This document shows positions 25,961 through 34,652 of a stretch of DNA of 64,000 nt, one piece after another; the stretch's first letter is position 1; every line of letters begins with the position of its first letter. Source of the stretch: UBA11740 sp049273695. GTDB taxonomy: Bacteria > Acidobacteriota > Blastocatellia > Pyrinomonadales > Pyrinomonadaceae. Where the stretch lies: the NCBI GenBank assembly GCA_049273695.1, contig JBASRE010000042.1, positions 1-64,000 on the forward strand, written 5' to 3'. Below the pieces are notes generated by a model. It was not told where the DNA came from. It was given only the letters and a program-made list of their open reading frames with translations, and searched no databases. A program made the position numbers and the translations under genes.

Positions 25961-27202
25961 TCACTTCACACCCGCTAGCGCCAACTCCAACAACAGAATC
26001 TTCTTAATCCCTTTGTAGAGCGGTTCGATTTCGCAGTTCTCTGTCAGCGCATGCGTGGCTTCACAGGGGCCGGCGCCGGTTGAGATCGAAGAGATGCCTG
26101 CGATCAGAACCGGACTGGAATTGTTCGAGCCGGCGTTGGTGATGGGCGGGTCGAATCCCATCACGCGATGCACGGCTTCGGACATGCGCACGAGATAAGA
26201 CTCGCGGTGTCCGGGAATCGAAGCCGCCGATGATCTTGAGATCACGTCGGTCTTCACGGTCATCCCTTCACGCGCAGCTTCTTCGTTGAGAATCGTTTGA
26301 ATCTGCTTCTCGAGATCGGCGAGCACATCATTGCTCGTCGAGCGCAAATCAACCGTGAACCACGCGTCCGCAGCTTTTGCGTTGACCACTTCCGCGCCGC
26401 CCAGCATGCCGATATTCAGATTCGACGAGGGGTTGGTCGGGACTTTCAACTGATAAATGCGATCAATCGCGCGGGCCAGCGGCAGCGTCGCTGAATAAGG
26501 TGGCGTGCGCGAACGCGTGTGCCCGCCCGGGCCGATGAAATGATGGCGGTACCAGTTGATGCCGATGCCGGCGTAAGTGAAACCCTCATAGCCGCCATCG
26601 AGCGCGATGTAGTGATCGACCTTGCCCTTGTTCGCCTGAATGAAAGCGTTCACGCCTTTGAACGTCGTCTCTTCCTCGACCGTGAAAACAAAGATGAGAT
26701 CGCCTTTGGTCTTGATCTTCGCTTCATTCAACGCGCGGATCGTGGCCAGCAGTGCTTCGATGTTGCGCGTGTCGTCGCCAACTCCCGGCGCATAGACTTT
26801 CCCATCACGCACGGTCGCTTTGATTTGCAGGCCCGGTTGAAAAACTGTGTCGAGGTGCGCGTCGAACACGATGCGCGGCCCGCCGCTGCCTTTGCGCACA
26901 GCGATTAAGTTGCCCGCTGAGTCGTAGCGCACTTCATCGAGTTGATAACTGCGCAGAAGCTTTTCGATGTATTTAGCGCGTGGTTGTTCGTGGCCTGAAG
27001 GCGCATTGATTTCGGTAATCGCGATCCATTCGCGCAGGATGCTTTCCTTGTTGCGATCGATGTAGTCGTTAGCCGCTTTGACGTCCGGCCGGTTCGTCAG
27101 TGCGGTCACCTGATCGATGTACTCCTGAACAGTTTTGACCTGGGCGTAACCGACGAGCGGTAGAAGTAAGATCAAAAGCAGTGAGCGAGTCCAATTATTC
27201 AT
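25961..27202 (-). CDS. Secreted M20-family zinc peptidase
   Basis: 413 residues. Signal peptide LLLILLLPLVGYAQ. Zinc-binding layout of M20 peptidases: HLD in VFDAHLDTVF, the bridging Asp in GVGDDTRN, the general base and ligand pair in TVEEETTFKG, then an Asp in ALDGGYEG and a late His (EATHALTEN). The dimerisation domain sits at ~220-330 (FIGPGGHTRSR). Closest in feel to peptidase T/tripeptidase types. Likely periplasmic; substrate unknown. Convergent with the protease gene. Confidence 0.88.
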   Translation of the reverse strand: MNNWTRSLLLILLLPLVGYAQVKTVQEYIDQVTALTNRPDVKAANDYIDRNKESILREWIAITEINAPSGHEQPRAKYIEKLLRSYQLDEVRYDSAGNLIAVRKGSGGPRIVFDAHLDTVFQPGLQIKATVRDGKVYAPGVGDDTRNIEALLATIRALNEAKIKTKGDLIFVFTVEEETTFKGVNAFIQANKGKVDHYIALDGGYEGFTYAGIGINWYRHHFIGPGGHTRSRTPPYSATLPLARAIDRIYQLKVPTNPSSNLNIGMLGGAEVVNAKAADAWFTVDLRSTSNDVLADLEKQIQTILNEEAAREGMTVKTDVISRSSAASIPGHRESYLVRMSEAVHRVMGFDPPITNAGSNNSSPVLIAGISSISTGAGPCEATHALTENCEIEPLYKGIKKILLLELALAGVK

Positions 27203-27270
27203 GCAAGTGTTTCTTTCAAGGTCGAATATAATCCGAGCTTCGTGATTCTAAACACGAGTGAAAGATTCTG

Positions 27271-27356
27271 TCGCCCCTCCGGGGCTCAAACCTTTGGGGT
27301 ATCTCTACCCCGGGCTCACGCCCGGGGCTACCTTCTGCCGCCGCTCCGCGGCTCGT
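27271..27356. repeat. Palindromic intergenic repeat, CCCGGGCTCACGCCCGGG type
   Basis: GCCCCTCCGGGGC at about 27273, then CCCCGGGCTCACGCCCGGGG at 27308-27327, then GCCGCTCCGCGGC. Three GC-rich stems in a row upstream of the O-antigen ligase gene. Confidence 0.6.
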
Positions 27357-27376
27357 TGGGTGGTCGATTCTAACGC

Positions 27377-28939
27377 ATGACCTCGTCTCAACGTCGGAAA
27401 TCCGAGCTTGCGCCTGGTCCGCTGGGCGTCTGGCTGGATCGAGCGATCATGGCGACGCTTTTTCTGTTCGCGTTCGCCGCGCCCATCTCGATCGCGGCCA
27501 CGCAGTTTGCGTGGGCGATGGGAATTCTGTTCTGGCTGTTGCGGCTTGCGGTTTGGCCGCGACCGAAACTGCATCGAACCCCGCTGGATTATCCGCTGCT
27601 CGCGTTCTTTATCCTCACCGGCCTTTCATCTTTTCTGTCTTACCAGCCGCTGGTTTCGATCGGAAAGTTGCGCGGGGCAATGCTGTTTACCATCGCTTAC
27701 CTGTTTGCTCAGCACATTGGGACGCCGCGCCTGCTTCGCGCGTTGGTAATCGTGCTGATTTCCGCGGCAGCGTTTAGCGGACTCTTTACCTTCGGAAAAT
27801 ACGCAATTGGTCGCGGCGTCAAAGTTGGCGACGTGCGGCCGAACAGTCCTTTGAAAGCGGCGCGCTTCGCCACTCGTGAGAGGAACGATCCCACGCCAAT
27901 TCAGAGCGGCGACACGATTGAAGAGATTAATGGCGAGCGAGTCTCGAACCCGGACGAACTTGTCGCGGCGCTTGACCGGTCGCCGGCAGACAAGCCGGCG
28001 CAAATCAAAATCTATCGGGTCGAGTGGAATCCGATCCTGCGCCTTCCGCGCGATGGCCTACTGCCCGGCGCGTCCGCCGAAGAGCGATTGGGAATCGGAA
28101 CGTGGAGCCGCGGCCGCGATCGTCGTGCGACGGGATTCTTCAATCACTGGACAACGTACAGCGAGAGCCTGCAATTGCTCGCGTCGCTCGGGCTTGGCCT
28201 CTTGATCGCTTTGCCGCGCAAACGAAGCAAATGGACGGTACTTTTGCTCATTGCCCTCGCCATCATGTGCGGAGCGCTGCTGCTGACGGTAGTGCGCGCA
28301 TCGTGGCTCGCGTTTCTTGCGTCAGCGATTGTGATAGCGCTGCTCGGTTTGCGTTGGCGGGCGCTAATTATCGTGGGCGCCTGCGCCGTGCCGCTGGTTG
28401 TCGCGGGACTTTTCCTGCTTCAACAGAAGCGAAACGTTGGCTTCTTCGATTCGAAAGACGATTCCATTCGCTGGCGACAGACGGTCCAGCGTGAAGGTCT
28501 GCAACTTCTGAGAAGCAATCCGCGTCATCTGCTCGTGGGCGTGGGGATGGATTCGCTCAAAGCGCACTGGCGCGAATGGAAGCTGTTCGACAACGGGCGA
28601 CTGCCGATGGGCCACATGCATTCTGATTATCTGCAGATCGCACTCGAACGGGGCGTGCCGGCGTTAATCGCCTGGCTGGCTTTGATGGCGCTTTACGCGC
28701 GGATGCTTTGGCGGCTGCAGCGACAGCTCTCGAAAGAAAATTGGATTGAACGCGGCGTGGTGCTGGGTGCGCTGGGCGGACTCGTCGGTTTCATGATCAG
28801 CGGTCTCGTCCACTACAACTGGGGCGATTCCGAAGTCGTAATGATCTTCTACCTGATCATGGGTTTGAGTTTGGTTGTGAATCGAGTGCCGGGACTTCAG
28901 CATGATCCAACCAGAGGGCACAGAGGAAGCGAACTATAA
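27377..28939 (+). CDS. O-antigen ligase/polymerase with embedded PDZ-like domain
   Basis: 520 residues, polytopic membrane protein of the WaaL/Wzy (O-antigen ligase) family: many hydrophobic helices at 20-140 and 240-500, and the large loop with RWRQTVQREGLQLLRSNP, VGVGMDSLK and HMHSDYLQIALERG typical of the family. Unusual: residues ~146-217 read as a PDZ-like domain (VRPNSPLKAA, IQSGDTIEEINGERV, NPDELVAAL) placed between early helices, on what should be a soluble loop. Predicted role: joins or polymerises surface polysaccharide. No other glycan genes flank it. Confidence 0.82.
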   Translation: MTSSQRRKSELAPGPLGVWLDRAIMATLFLFAFAAPISIAATQFAWAMGILFWLLRLAVWPRPKLHRTPLDYPLLAFFILTGLSSFLSYQPLVSIGKLRGAMLFTIAYLFAQHIGTPRLLRALVIVLISAAAFSGLFTFGKYAIGRGVKVGDVRPNSPLKAARFATRERNDPTPIQSGDTIEEINGERVSNPDELVAALDRSPADKPAQIKIYRVEWNPILRLPRDGLLPGASAEERLGIGTWSRGRDRRATGFFNHWTTYSESLQLLASLGLGLLIALPRKRSKWTVLLLIALAIMCGALLLTVVRASWLAFLASAIVIALLGLRWRALIIVGACAVPLVVAGLFLLQQKRNVGFFDSKDDSIRWRQTVQREGLQLLRSNPRHLLVGVGMDSLKAHWREWKLFDNGRLPMGHMHSDYLQIALERGVPALIAWLALMALYARMLWRLQRQLSKENWIERGVVLGALGGLVGFMISGLVHYNWGDSEVVMIFYLIMGLSLVVNRVPGLQHDPTRGHRGSEL

Positions 28940-28940
28940 C

Positions 28941-29011
28941 GTTTAGAGGCGGGCTACCGCCCGCCGTTACCCGCCGAACAAGAAAAGGCGGGCAGTAGCC
29001 CGCCTCTAAAC
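28941..29011. terminator. 25-bp inverted repeat between convergent genes
   Basis: GTTTAGAGGCGGGCTACCGC plus CCGCC (28941-28965) pairs with GGCGGGCAGTAGCCCGCCTC plus TAAAC (28987-29011), matching at 24 of 25 positions. It sits between convergent genes and could end transcription from both sides. The same GGCGGGC...GCCCGCCTCTAAAC words recur at 55590-55613. Confidence 0.7.
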
Positions 29012-29057
29012 TGTTTTATCTGTTGTCTTAATTCCTTTGCGACTCTTGGGTGATTGT

Positions 29058-29462
29058 TCACGCCACTTCGCGCGGCACTTCGCTCATCAAGGCCAGGATG
29101 TTTCCTTCTGAGTCTTTGAAGTCCGCGAGCCAAAGATCGTACGTCGGCATCGGCGCCACCAGGTGAGGCTTCACAATGAACTCGACGCCGCGCGCATTAA
29201 AGACTTCGTAAACCTTCTCAATGTCATCAACCTTGTAGTAAATGATCGACGCGGGATGATTTATCTCTGGTCGATCAGCGATGCCCAGCATGAGGCGAAT
29301 GCCGCCGCATTCGAAGAAAGCCATGCCGGGCGGCGCTTGGAACAAGAAGGTCATCCCGAGCATGTCGCGGTAAAAAGCGATCGCGCGGTCGAGGTCCTTA
29401 ACGTTGACAAAAATCTGCCCGATTTGCGATAGCGTCGGGCCAATCGGAATAGGCGCGGTCAC
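29058..29462 (-). CDS. VOC-family (glyoxalase-fold) protein
   Basis: 134 residues from the GTG at 29462, which has AGGAG seven bases upstream; the frame is open further upstream but without support. Vicinal-oxygen-chelate fold: LSQIGQIFVNVKDLDRAIAF at the N-terminus, GMTFLFQAPPGMAFFECGG in the first module, and SEGNILALMSE at the end, with family His/Glu metal-ligand positions partly changed (the first strand has Gln). Likely a metal-dependent isomerase, dioxygenase or resistance-type protein; the reaction cannot be assigned. Confidence 0.85.
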   Translation of the reverse strand: MTAPIPIGPTLSQIGQIFVNVKDLDRAIAFYRDMLGMTFLFQAPPGMAFFECGGIRLMLGIADRPEINHPASIIYYKVDDIEKVYEVFNARGVEFIVKPHLVAPMPTYDLWLADFKDSEGNILALMSEVPREVA

Positions 29463-29490
29463 GACTGTTCTCCTGTTTGCTGAATTGACA

Positions 29491-30324
29491 TCACAGACTG
29501 GCAAAGAACTTTCCCGAAAAGGCCGGACTTGTAAGTTTGGCAAATTCCAAAGCCTCTTGTTTGAAGAGATCTGTTTGATTTGCTTCCCTGATCACTTTTA
29601 AGTGTTCGCCGAAGGCGTGGATAAGCGCTCCGATGAGTTCTTGATTACAGGCGCTCTTGTAAATGAGTATCGTGGTGCCCTCTGCATAATCAAGCTCTCC
29701 AATACAACGTGCATCTTCCCCGCGAAGCTGCTGGAGCCGAAGATGATATTTGTTGGAGAGAAAATGCTGGTGTTCATTAGGACGATCTTTCCAAAGTTGC
29801 CGGTAATCATTCCACCGAAGCAATGCATACACGTCAAAGTCGAATTGCCTGCCCTGGTCAAAACGAAGCTCCCATGCTGCCCGTCTCAGAAGTTCAGTGA
29901 CTGAGTCTCTCGCGTCTGTTTTTAACTTGTCCGGCTGGGTTGCGGTTTTATCGGTTGGCAATTCCTCAGTAAGGCTTTTCAGGTCATCTAAAAGGAAGGC
30001 CACTCTGGTTGCAGAGATTTTGTCGTTGGTAACAAACTCGAGTATTTGTTCCTTGTCGGCTCGGATTTGAGTCTGAATCTTGTTCACCCGATCCTGAGTC
30101 TCAGCGTTCACCCGCGCTGCTTCTTCGATTTCTCGAGCCCGCTGAGTGTTCCAGGCAGTGAGAACAAGGCCGGCAACGGCGACAAGAGTCGTCATGACAG
30201 AACCAAGCTTTACCAGTCTGTCAGTCCAACTATTTTCGATTTCCAACTGCCTGATTTCGAGCTTCAGTTTTTCTCTTTCCAGCCCTGTATTCAGGTTCTC
30301 GCATGGATCGTTCTGCTCGCACAT
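29491..30324 (-). CDS. Membrane-anchored hypothetical protein with coiled coil
   Basis: 277 residues from ATG 30324 (MCEQNDPCENLN), which has GGAGG eight bases upstream. Order: a charged coiled-coil segment (LEREKLKLEIRQLEIENS), one membrane helix (LGSVMTTLVAVAGLVLTAWN), a second coiled coil, then a soluble domain of ~150 residues with no recognised family. The sequence is richer in A+T than its neighbours and may be acquired. Function unknown. Confidence 0.65.
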   Translation of the reverse strand: MCEQNDPCENLNTGLEREKLKLEIRQLEIENSWTDRLVKLGSVMTTLVAVAGLVLTAWNTQRAREIEEAARVNAETQDRVNKIQTQIRADKEQILEFVTNDKISATRVAFLLDDLKSLTEELPTDKTATQPDKLKTDARDSVTELLRRAAWELRFDQGRQFDFDVYALLRWNDYRQLWKDRPNEHQHFLSNKYHLRLQQLRGEDARCIGELDYAEGTTILIYKSACNQELIGALIHAFGEHLKVIREANQTDLFKQEALEFAKLTSPAFSGKFFASL

Positions 30325-30478
30325 GTGAGTGACCTCCAACAACGGCGCTTAGCGGACGGGCGACAGCCACGGATCATACATTCTTTTGGCTCATGATCAA
30401 GATTCTCAGCTTGCGGCGGTAACGTCCTTGCGCGACAATCACGCACATCATTAATCTGGCGGAAGAGGCAACAGTTTC

Positions 30479-31018
30479 ATGCTCCGAATAGTACGGACAA
30501 CTTCGCTATCGATTGCCTTGCTGTTCGTGTCCGGCTTCACGGAATGCTACAAGCCGGTGACGAAGACGCAGCTCCCTCCGCACATCAAGACCGTCGCCGT
30601 GCCGGCGTTTCAGAACAACGCGCTGCGGTTCAAGATCGAGCATCGCTTCACCGAAGCCGTGATGAAAGAACTGATTCGCCGCGGTCACGGGCTGCGCGTG
30701 CAGAGCGAACGCGAAGGCGCCGATGCAGTGGTCGACGGCGTCGTGAAGAGCTTCAATTTCTCAGGCGTGTTGTTGGATGACAAAGCGCGCGCGCGCATCT
30801 TTGAGGTGACGATCGTGGCCGCGGTGACGGTGCGTGACCAGCACCAGAACCGCGTGCTTTACGACAATCAGAACTTCGTGTTTCGCGGCGAGTTTGAATT
30901 CGCGAACGACCCGCGCAATTTTTTCAATGAAGAGGATCCGGCGGTCATGCGCATGTCGCGCAGCTTTGCCGAATCGATTGTTTCGACGCTGGTTAATGGA
31001 TTTGGCGTGAAGAATTAA
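30479..31018 (+). CDS. lptE: LptE-like outer-membrane LPS-assembly protein
   Basis: 179 residues. LptE family fold: YKPVTKTQLPPHIKTVAVPA, F-NNALRFKIEHRFTEAVM, RADAVVDG-type segment (GADAVVDGVVKSF) and a closing strand rich in Phe. LptE plugs the LptD barrel that delivers LPS to the outer leaflet. Residues 1-22 form a signal peptide, but the lipobox is poor: Cys23 is preceded by FTE instead of the usual small residues, so lipidation is uncertain. The TAA overlaps the ATG of holA (TAATG); this lptE-holA order is also seen in Proteobacteria. Confidence 0.85.
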   Translation: MLRIVRTTSLSIALLFVSGFTECYKPVTKTQLPPHIKTVAVPAFQNNALRFKIEHRFTEAVMKELIRRGHGLRVQSEREGADAVVDGVVKSFNFSGVLLDDKARARIFEVTIVAAVTVRDQHQNRVLYDNQNFVFRGEFEFANDPRNFFNEEDPAVMRMSRSFAESIVSTLVNGFGVKN

Positions 31019-32016
31019 TGCCCGTACGCAGCCGCAAGGAACTCCTGCAATCACTCAAGCAAGGAAAGATCGAACCCGTCTATTTTCTTTTCGGGCCTGA
31101 ATCGTATCTGCGCGACCAGGCGGCGCGCGCAATTGCGGACGAAGCACTGCGCGAAACTCTGCTGCGCGAATTCAACGACGCAACGTTCAGTCTAAGAACC
31201 GGCGACGCACGCAGCGCGATTGCCGCCGCTGAGCAACTTCCGATGATGTCGCCCCGACGCGCCGTGCAGATCAGGGATTTCTCAAAGCTGAACGAAACGA
31301 CCGAAGAAATTCTGCTGAGCTACATCGACCGGCCCGTTGAAACGTCCGTCGTCATCTTCAACACCGATGACTGCGATAAGCGCAAGAAGTTTACGAAGAA
31401 GTTAATGAGCGGCGCCGCTTTTGAATTCCCGCCGCTGAACAATGCCGAACTTTCGGTGTGGGCGAGAACACACCTGGCGGAATTGAAAGCCGACGCCGCG
31501 CCCGCGGTCGTGAGTCGTATTGTCGAGCTCGTCGGTTCGAACGTGCGGTCCCTGGCCAACGAACTGAACAAGCTCGCCACGGCGGCGCTGCCTTCAACAA
31601 ACATCACTTTAGACCTGGTTGAGGAACTGGTCGGTCGTTCGCGCGAGTTGATGAATTGGGAGTTGACTGATCACATGCTGTCGCGCAACCGGGCTCGCGC
31701 AGCGAAGACCCTGCAACACCTTCTGGACGATGGCGCGCCGCCGGTGATGCTGATCGGTTTGATTGCCAGCACGTACCGGCGCATGGCTCTGGCTCACGCG
31801 CTGCTTTCAAAAGGGGCGCCGCCAAAAGAAATCTTTCGCCAGGTGCCGATGCCGCCCTTCAAACAATCCAGCTATCTTCAGATGCTGAACCGCGTCGATG
31901 GGCGCAGAATCGCTCAGCAAATGGTCCGGATTGCGGAAGCAGATCTCGGAATCAAAACCTCTAAAGCAACTCCACGCATGCAAGTCGAGCTACTCGTCAA
32001 CGAGTTGATGAACTAG
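31018..32016 (+). CDS. holA: DNA polymerase III, delta subunit
   Basis: Clamp-loader subunit that opens the beta clamp. 332 residues. N-terminal AAA-like domain with IEPVYFLFGPESYLRDQA, the DnaJ-like acidic pattern after SYIDRPVETSVVIF, then LIGSNVRSL-type (LVGSNVRSLANELNKLA) and the C-terminal collar with DHMLSRNRARAAKTLQHLL and LIASTYRRM. Length and order match HolA. Starts at the ATG overlapping the lptE stop, so translation is likely coupled. Confidence 0.94.
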   Translation: MPVRSRKELLQSLKQGKIEPVYFLFGPESYLRDQAARAIADEALRETLLREFNDATFSLRTGDARSAIAAAEQLPMMSPRRAVQIRDFSKLNETTEEILLSYIDRPVETSVVIFNTDDCDKRKKFTKKLMSGAAFEFPPLNNAELSVWARTHLAELKADAAPAVVSRIVELVGSNVRSLANELNKLATAALPSTNITLDLVEELVGRSRELMNWELTDHMLSRNRARAAKTLQHLLDDGAPPVMLIGLIASTYRRMALAHALLSKGAPPKEIFRQVPMPPFKQSSYLQMLNRVDGRRIAQQMVRIAEADLGIKTSKATPRMQVELLVNELMN

Positions 32017-32079
32017 CTGTCATCACACTGGCGGGTTGACGCTCACCACACAACCGCACGAAGAATATGACTTAGGAAA

Positions 32080-32499
32080 ATGGAAAGAGTAAAAAGAGCA
32101 GTTCGGAGGATAGACCCAGCACGTTATAAGAGACTGCTGTCTCAAACGATGCCTGTGATTATCGAAACTGAAGATGAGAATGAACGAATGTTAGAAGTCA
32201 TCGAGAAAATAATGGATAAGGGCGAACGATTGTCGCCCGAAGAAGAGAAGCTCTTAAAATTACTTACTCGGCTGGTTGAAGATTTTGAGGAGCGATACTA
32301 CCACCCGCGTGACGCGACTCCCTTAGAAGTACTTCAACACTTAATGGAATCGCGCGAAGTAAAGCCGACTCATCTCTGGGAAGTGTTCGGTTCGAAGGGA
32401 ATTGCTTCTGAGGTACTTAACGGCAAGCGAAGTATTAGCAAGACTCACGCGAAAGCCCTATCAGACTACTTCCGCGTCCCCGCAGATCTTTTCATTTGA
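32080..32499 (+). CDS. HigA-like antitoxin/regulator with Xre-type HTH
   Basis: 139 residues. The N-terminal ~90 residues are helical and acidic; the C-terminal part is a helix-turn-helix of the HigA/Xre group: ATPLEVLQHLMESREVKPTH, LWEVFGSKGIASEVLNGKR, SISKTHAKALSDYFRVPADL. HigA-like antitoxins normally follow a HigB toxin, but only 63 bases separate this gene from holA, so no toxin is present. Either an orphan remnant or a stand-alone regulator. A+T-richer than its neighbours. Confidence 0.8.
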   Translation: MERVKRAVRRIDPARYKRLLSQTMPVIIETEDENERMLEVIEKIMDKGERLSPEEEKLLKLLTRLVEDFEERYYHPRDATPLEVLQHLMESREVKPTHLWEVFGSKGIASEVLNGKRSISKTHAKALSDYFRVPADLFI

Positions 32500-32516
32500 A
32501 CTTTAGCCCGGGCCCG

Positions 32517-32783
32517 TCACACCTCATCCAGCATTACTTCATCGACATAACACCAGCCCCAGTCTTCGCCCGGTTGAAACGATTTGATAATCGGATGACT
32601 GGCCTGTTGAAAGTGTTTCGACGCGTGTTTGTTCTGGGACGAGTCACAACAGCCGACGTGGCCGCACGTCTGGCACATCCGCAGGTGAAACCACGTGTCT
32701 CCGATCTTCAAACAGTCCTCACAACCGTCGGCGCTGGGCGTCACCTCTCGAATCTGATCAGTATGAGTGCACTCGCTGTTCAT
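32517..32783 (-). CDS. UBP-type zinc finger protein
   Basis: 88 residues from ATG 32783 (MNSECTHTDQI). Zinc ligands of the UBP (ubiquitin-hydrolase-type) finger: CTH, CEDC, CQTCGHVGCCD and HASKHFQQASHP. In eukaryotes this fold binds ubiquitin C-termini; free-standing bacterial copies are common but their ligand is not established. Convergent with the HigA-like gene, 17 bases apart. Confidence 0.9.
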   Translation of the reverse strand: MNSECTHTDQIREVTPSADGCEDCLKIGDTWFHLRMCQTCGHVGCCDSSQNKHASKHFQQASHPIIKSFQPGEDWGWCYVDEVMLDEV

Positions 32784-32919
32784 GCTCCCCATCATAACTT
32801 TGGCTGCCCTTTGTTGCACTGCGCCTGTCGGATGAATCCTGCGTTAAGGTCACCCGGTGTGCATCTCATTAGCGCCTGAAATTACCGCTTTCGGGCGCAT
32901 TTCTTGATTTGGCCGCCGC

Positions 32920-32935
32920 TGGCACCACGGTTGCA
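32920..32935 (+). promoter_or_regulatory. Candidate sigma-54 (-24/-12) promoter
   Basis: TGGCACCACGGTTGCA matches the consensus TGGCAC-N5-TTGCW exactly, with correct GG-GC spacing. It lies in a 235-base non-coding region, 120 bases before the beta-barrel gene on the same strand; transcription would start near 32947. No enhancer site for an activator was identified. Confidence 0.5.
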
Positions 32936-33054
32936 CAACTCTTTTCGCGATGACAGGCAAACTTCAGAGTTGGCCCGGCATCTTGGTTGTTCCCCCAGAT
33001 ACAACCGTAAACCAGAAACAGAGAGACAAGACATAAGAAAGAGGATTTCCTTTA

Positions 33055-33597
33055 ATGCGTAAACTTTTATTCTCAATGATCATTATGGCCTGCGCGGCGT
33101 CGTTTTCTTTTGCGCAGAGCGATGATTACAACAAAGTGGACATCTACGCCGGGTATTCACACGCGCGCGTGGATTTCGGCGGCAGCGATTTTGAAGGCTT
33201 CAACGGTGTCGAAGGCGCCGTGACGGGCAACATCAGCCGCTACATCGGTCTGAAAGGCGACTATGCTTTTCACTTCAAGTCGTTCGACGCTCCTGCTCCG
33301 TTCAACGTGGACGCCAAAACGCACACGTTGGTTGGTGGAGTTCAGTTCAAAGACAACTCGAAAGACACCAAGGTCAAGCCGTTCGCTCATCTGATGGCGG
33401 GATTCACTGCTGCGCGCGTCAGCGGCTTCGTTAGCGATAGCGAAACCGGTTTTGCCGGTGTCATCGGCGGCGGCGTGGACATCAAGATTAGTCCGCGTGT
33501 CGACTTCCGTGCGATTCAGTTCGATTACAATCCGACACGTCTCGGCGGAGGAACTCAGCACAACTTTCGCGTCGGCATTGGCGTCGTTTTCAGATAA
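33055..33597 (+). CDS. Small outer-membrane beta-barrel protein
   Basis: 180 residues. Signal peptide MRKLLFSMIIMACAASFSFA, then alternating strands with VDIYAGYSHARVDFG at the start, GLKGDYAFHF, KPFAHLMAGF, GGGVDIKISPRVDFRAIQFD and a C-terminal strand HNFRVGIGVVFR ending in an aromatic-hydrophobic pattern. This is the OmpA/OmpW-like eight-strand porin pattern; no periplasmic domain. AGAGGAT precedes the ATG. It has its own candidate sigma-54 promoter and a strong terminator, so it is probably a single-gene unit. Function unknown. Confidence 0.85.
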   Translation: MRKLLFSMIIMACAASFSFAQSDDYNKVDIYAGYSHARVDFGGSDFEGFNGVEGAVTGNISRYIGLKGDYAFHFKSFDAPAPFNVDAKTHTLVGGVQFKDNSKDTKVKPFAHLMAGFTAARVSGFVSDSETGFAGVIGGGVDIKISPRVDFRAIQFDYNPTRLGGGTQHNFRVGIGVVFR

Positions 33598-33625
33598 CAG
33601 CTGACAGCGAATTCGGAAAATAGAA

Positions 33626-33662
33626 AAAGGCTCGGACTCGATCAGATCGGGTCCGAGCCTTT
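33626..33662 (+). terminator. Intrinsic terminator hairpin
   Basis: AAAGGCTCGGACTCG (33626-33640) pairs with CGGGTCCGAGCCTTT (33648-33662), a long stem with one mismatch or bulge near the loop, ending in TTTC. It lies 28 bases after the beta-barrel gene stop. Confidence 0.85.
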
Positions 33663-33837
33663 CAGTCTTGAACGCTCTTGTAAGCCCCCTGGCCGTTACT
33701 GATTCCAACCTAAAACGAGCGATCTCCCCCTTAAATTAATTTCTTGCAGCGCCGATTAGCCTTTTGCTATGTTGGTTTTGCCTCTGCCCGTCCTGGGCTT
33801 TCTCTCTCACGCCTGACTTCGACCGAAGGAACTCTCC

Positions 33838-34641
33838 ATGAACAAGAAATGCCCGAACTGCGGTTTTATTAATTTTGTCTATGCCGAAGCTTGCCACAAG
33901 TGTGAAACCGTCCTGTCAGAAACGACTGTTCGGTCGGCTTACGATTATCCAGCGACTTATCGCGGTGGTGTGAACGCGCCTAGTCAGCCCTATCCAACCA
34001 AAGGCGGTTTCTCGGTGCTTGAAAGGATTGGTTTGCGCGGTGTCGGGATCATCGTGCTGGCGATCGTCGGCGCATTGGTGCTGGGCACGATTGTCCGGCA
34101 GCGGAAGGTCAAATGGATCGAGTACCGTCCCGATGATTTGGATTTCACGGTGATGATGCCGAGCAAGCCCACGAGAATGGAGCCGGTCCTAACTCCGCTG
34201 CCAAACGGCCACATGTCCAACCACACGTTTGTGACCGGCGTACCTGGGCAAGGCACAGCGATGCTCGTTTACGTGGACTACACTGGGGCAGTCATCGAAA
34301 GCGACCGCATTTCGGAAGCGCTGGACGCGACCATGGAAGAATTTCTCACGGTAACGAAATCGACGCTGGTCGCGAAGAAATCGATCTCGTATCAAGCAAT
34401 GCGGGGACTAGAATTTGAAGTCTCGCCGCCGGCCGAGGGTTCAAGCAAAGTCAGTCGTGGTTACGGGAAAATATTTTTCAATTCCAATTCGTCTCGCCTC
34501 TTTATCTTTTCAATCACAGCGAACGAAGGCAGTGACTTATTGGCGGGGAAGGACAAGTTTTTAAATCCCCAAATACAGAAACCAGGTCCCGCTCGGAAGC
34601 CAGTGGATCCTCCAAACATCACCCTTGTTCCTCTTCATTAA
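33838..34641 (+). CDS. Zinc-ribbon membrane protein
   Basis: 267 residues. N-terminal zinc ribbon KCPNCGFINF...ACHKCETVL (two CxxC), a linker, one membrane helix (GIIVLAIVGALVLGTIV, ~residues 64-80) and a C-terminal domain of ~170 residues (WIEYRPDDLDFTVMMPSKPT) that should be extracytoplasmic. Zinc ribbon inside, sensor-like domain outside is a common bacterial layout, but no function is known. AAGGA eight bases before the ATG supports the start. Confidence 0.78.
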   Translation: MNKKCPNCGFINFVYAEACHKCETVLSETTVRSAYDYPATYRGGVNAPSQPYPTKGGFSVLERIGLRGVGIIVLAIVGALVLGTIVRQRKVKWIEYRPDDLDFTVMMPSKPTRMEPVLTPLPNGHMSNHTFVTGVPGQGTAMLVYVDYTGAVIESDRISEALDATMEEFLTVTKSTLVAKKSISYQAMRGLEFEVSPPAEGSSKVSRGYGKIFFNSNSSRLFIFSITANEGSDLLAGKDKFLNPQIQKPGPARKPVDPPNITLVPLH

Positions 34642-34652
34642 TCGCTCGATTA

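Noticed and set aside
32017..32079. HigB-like toxin upstream of the HigA-like gene
   Set aside because: Only 63 bases separate holA from it; no room for a toxin gene.
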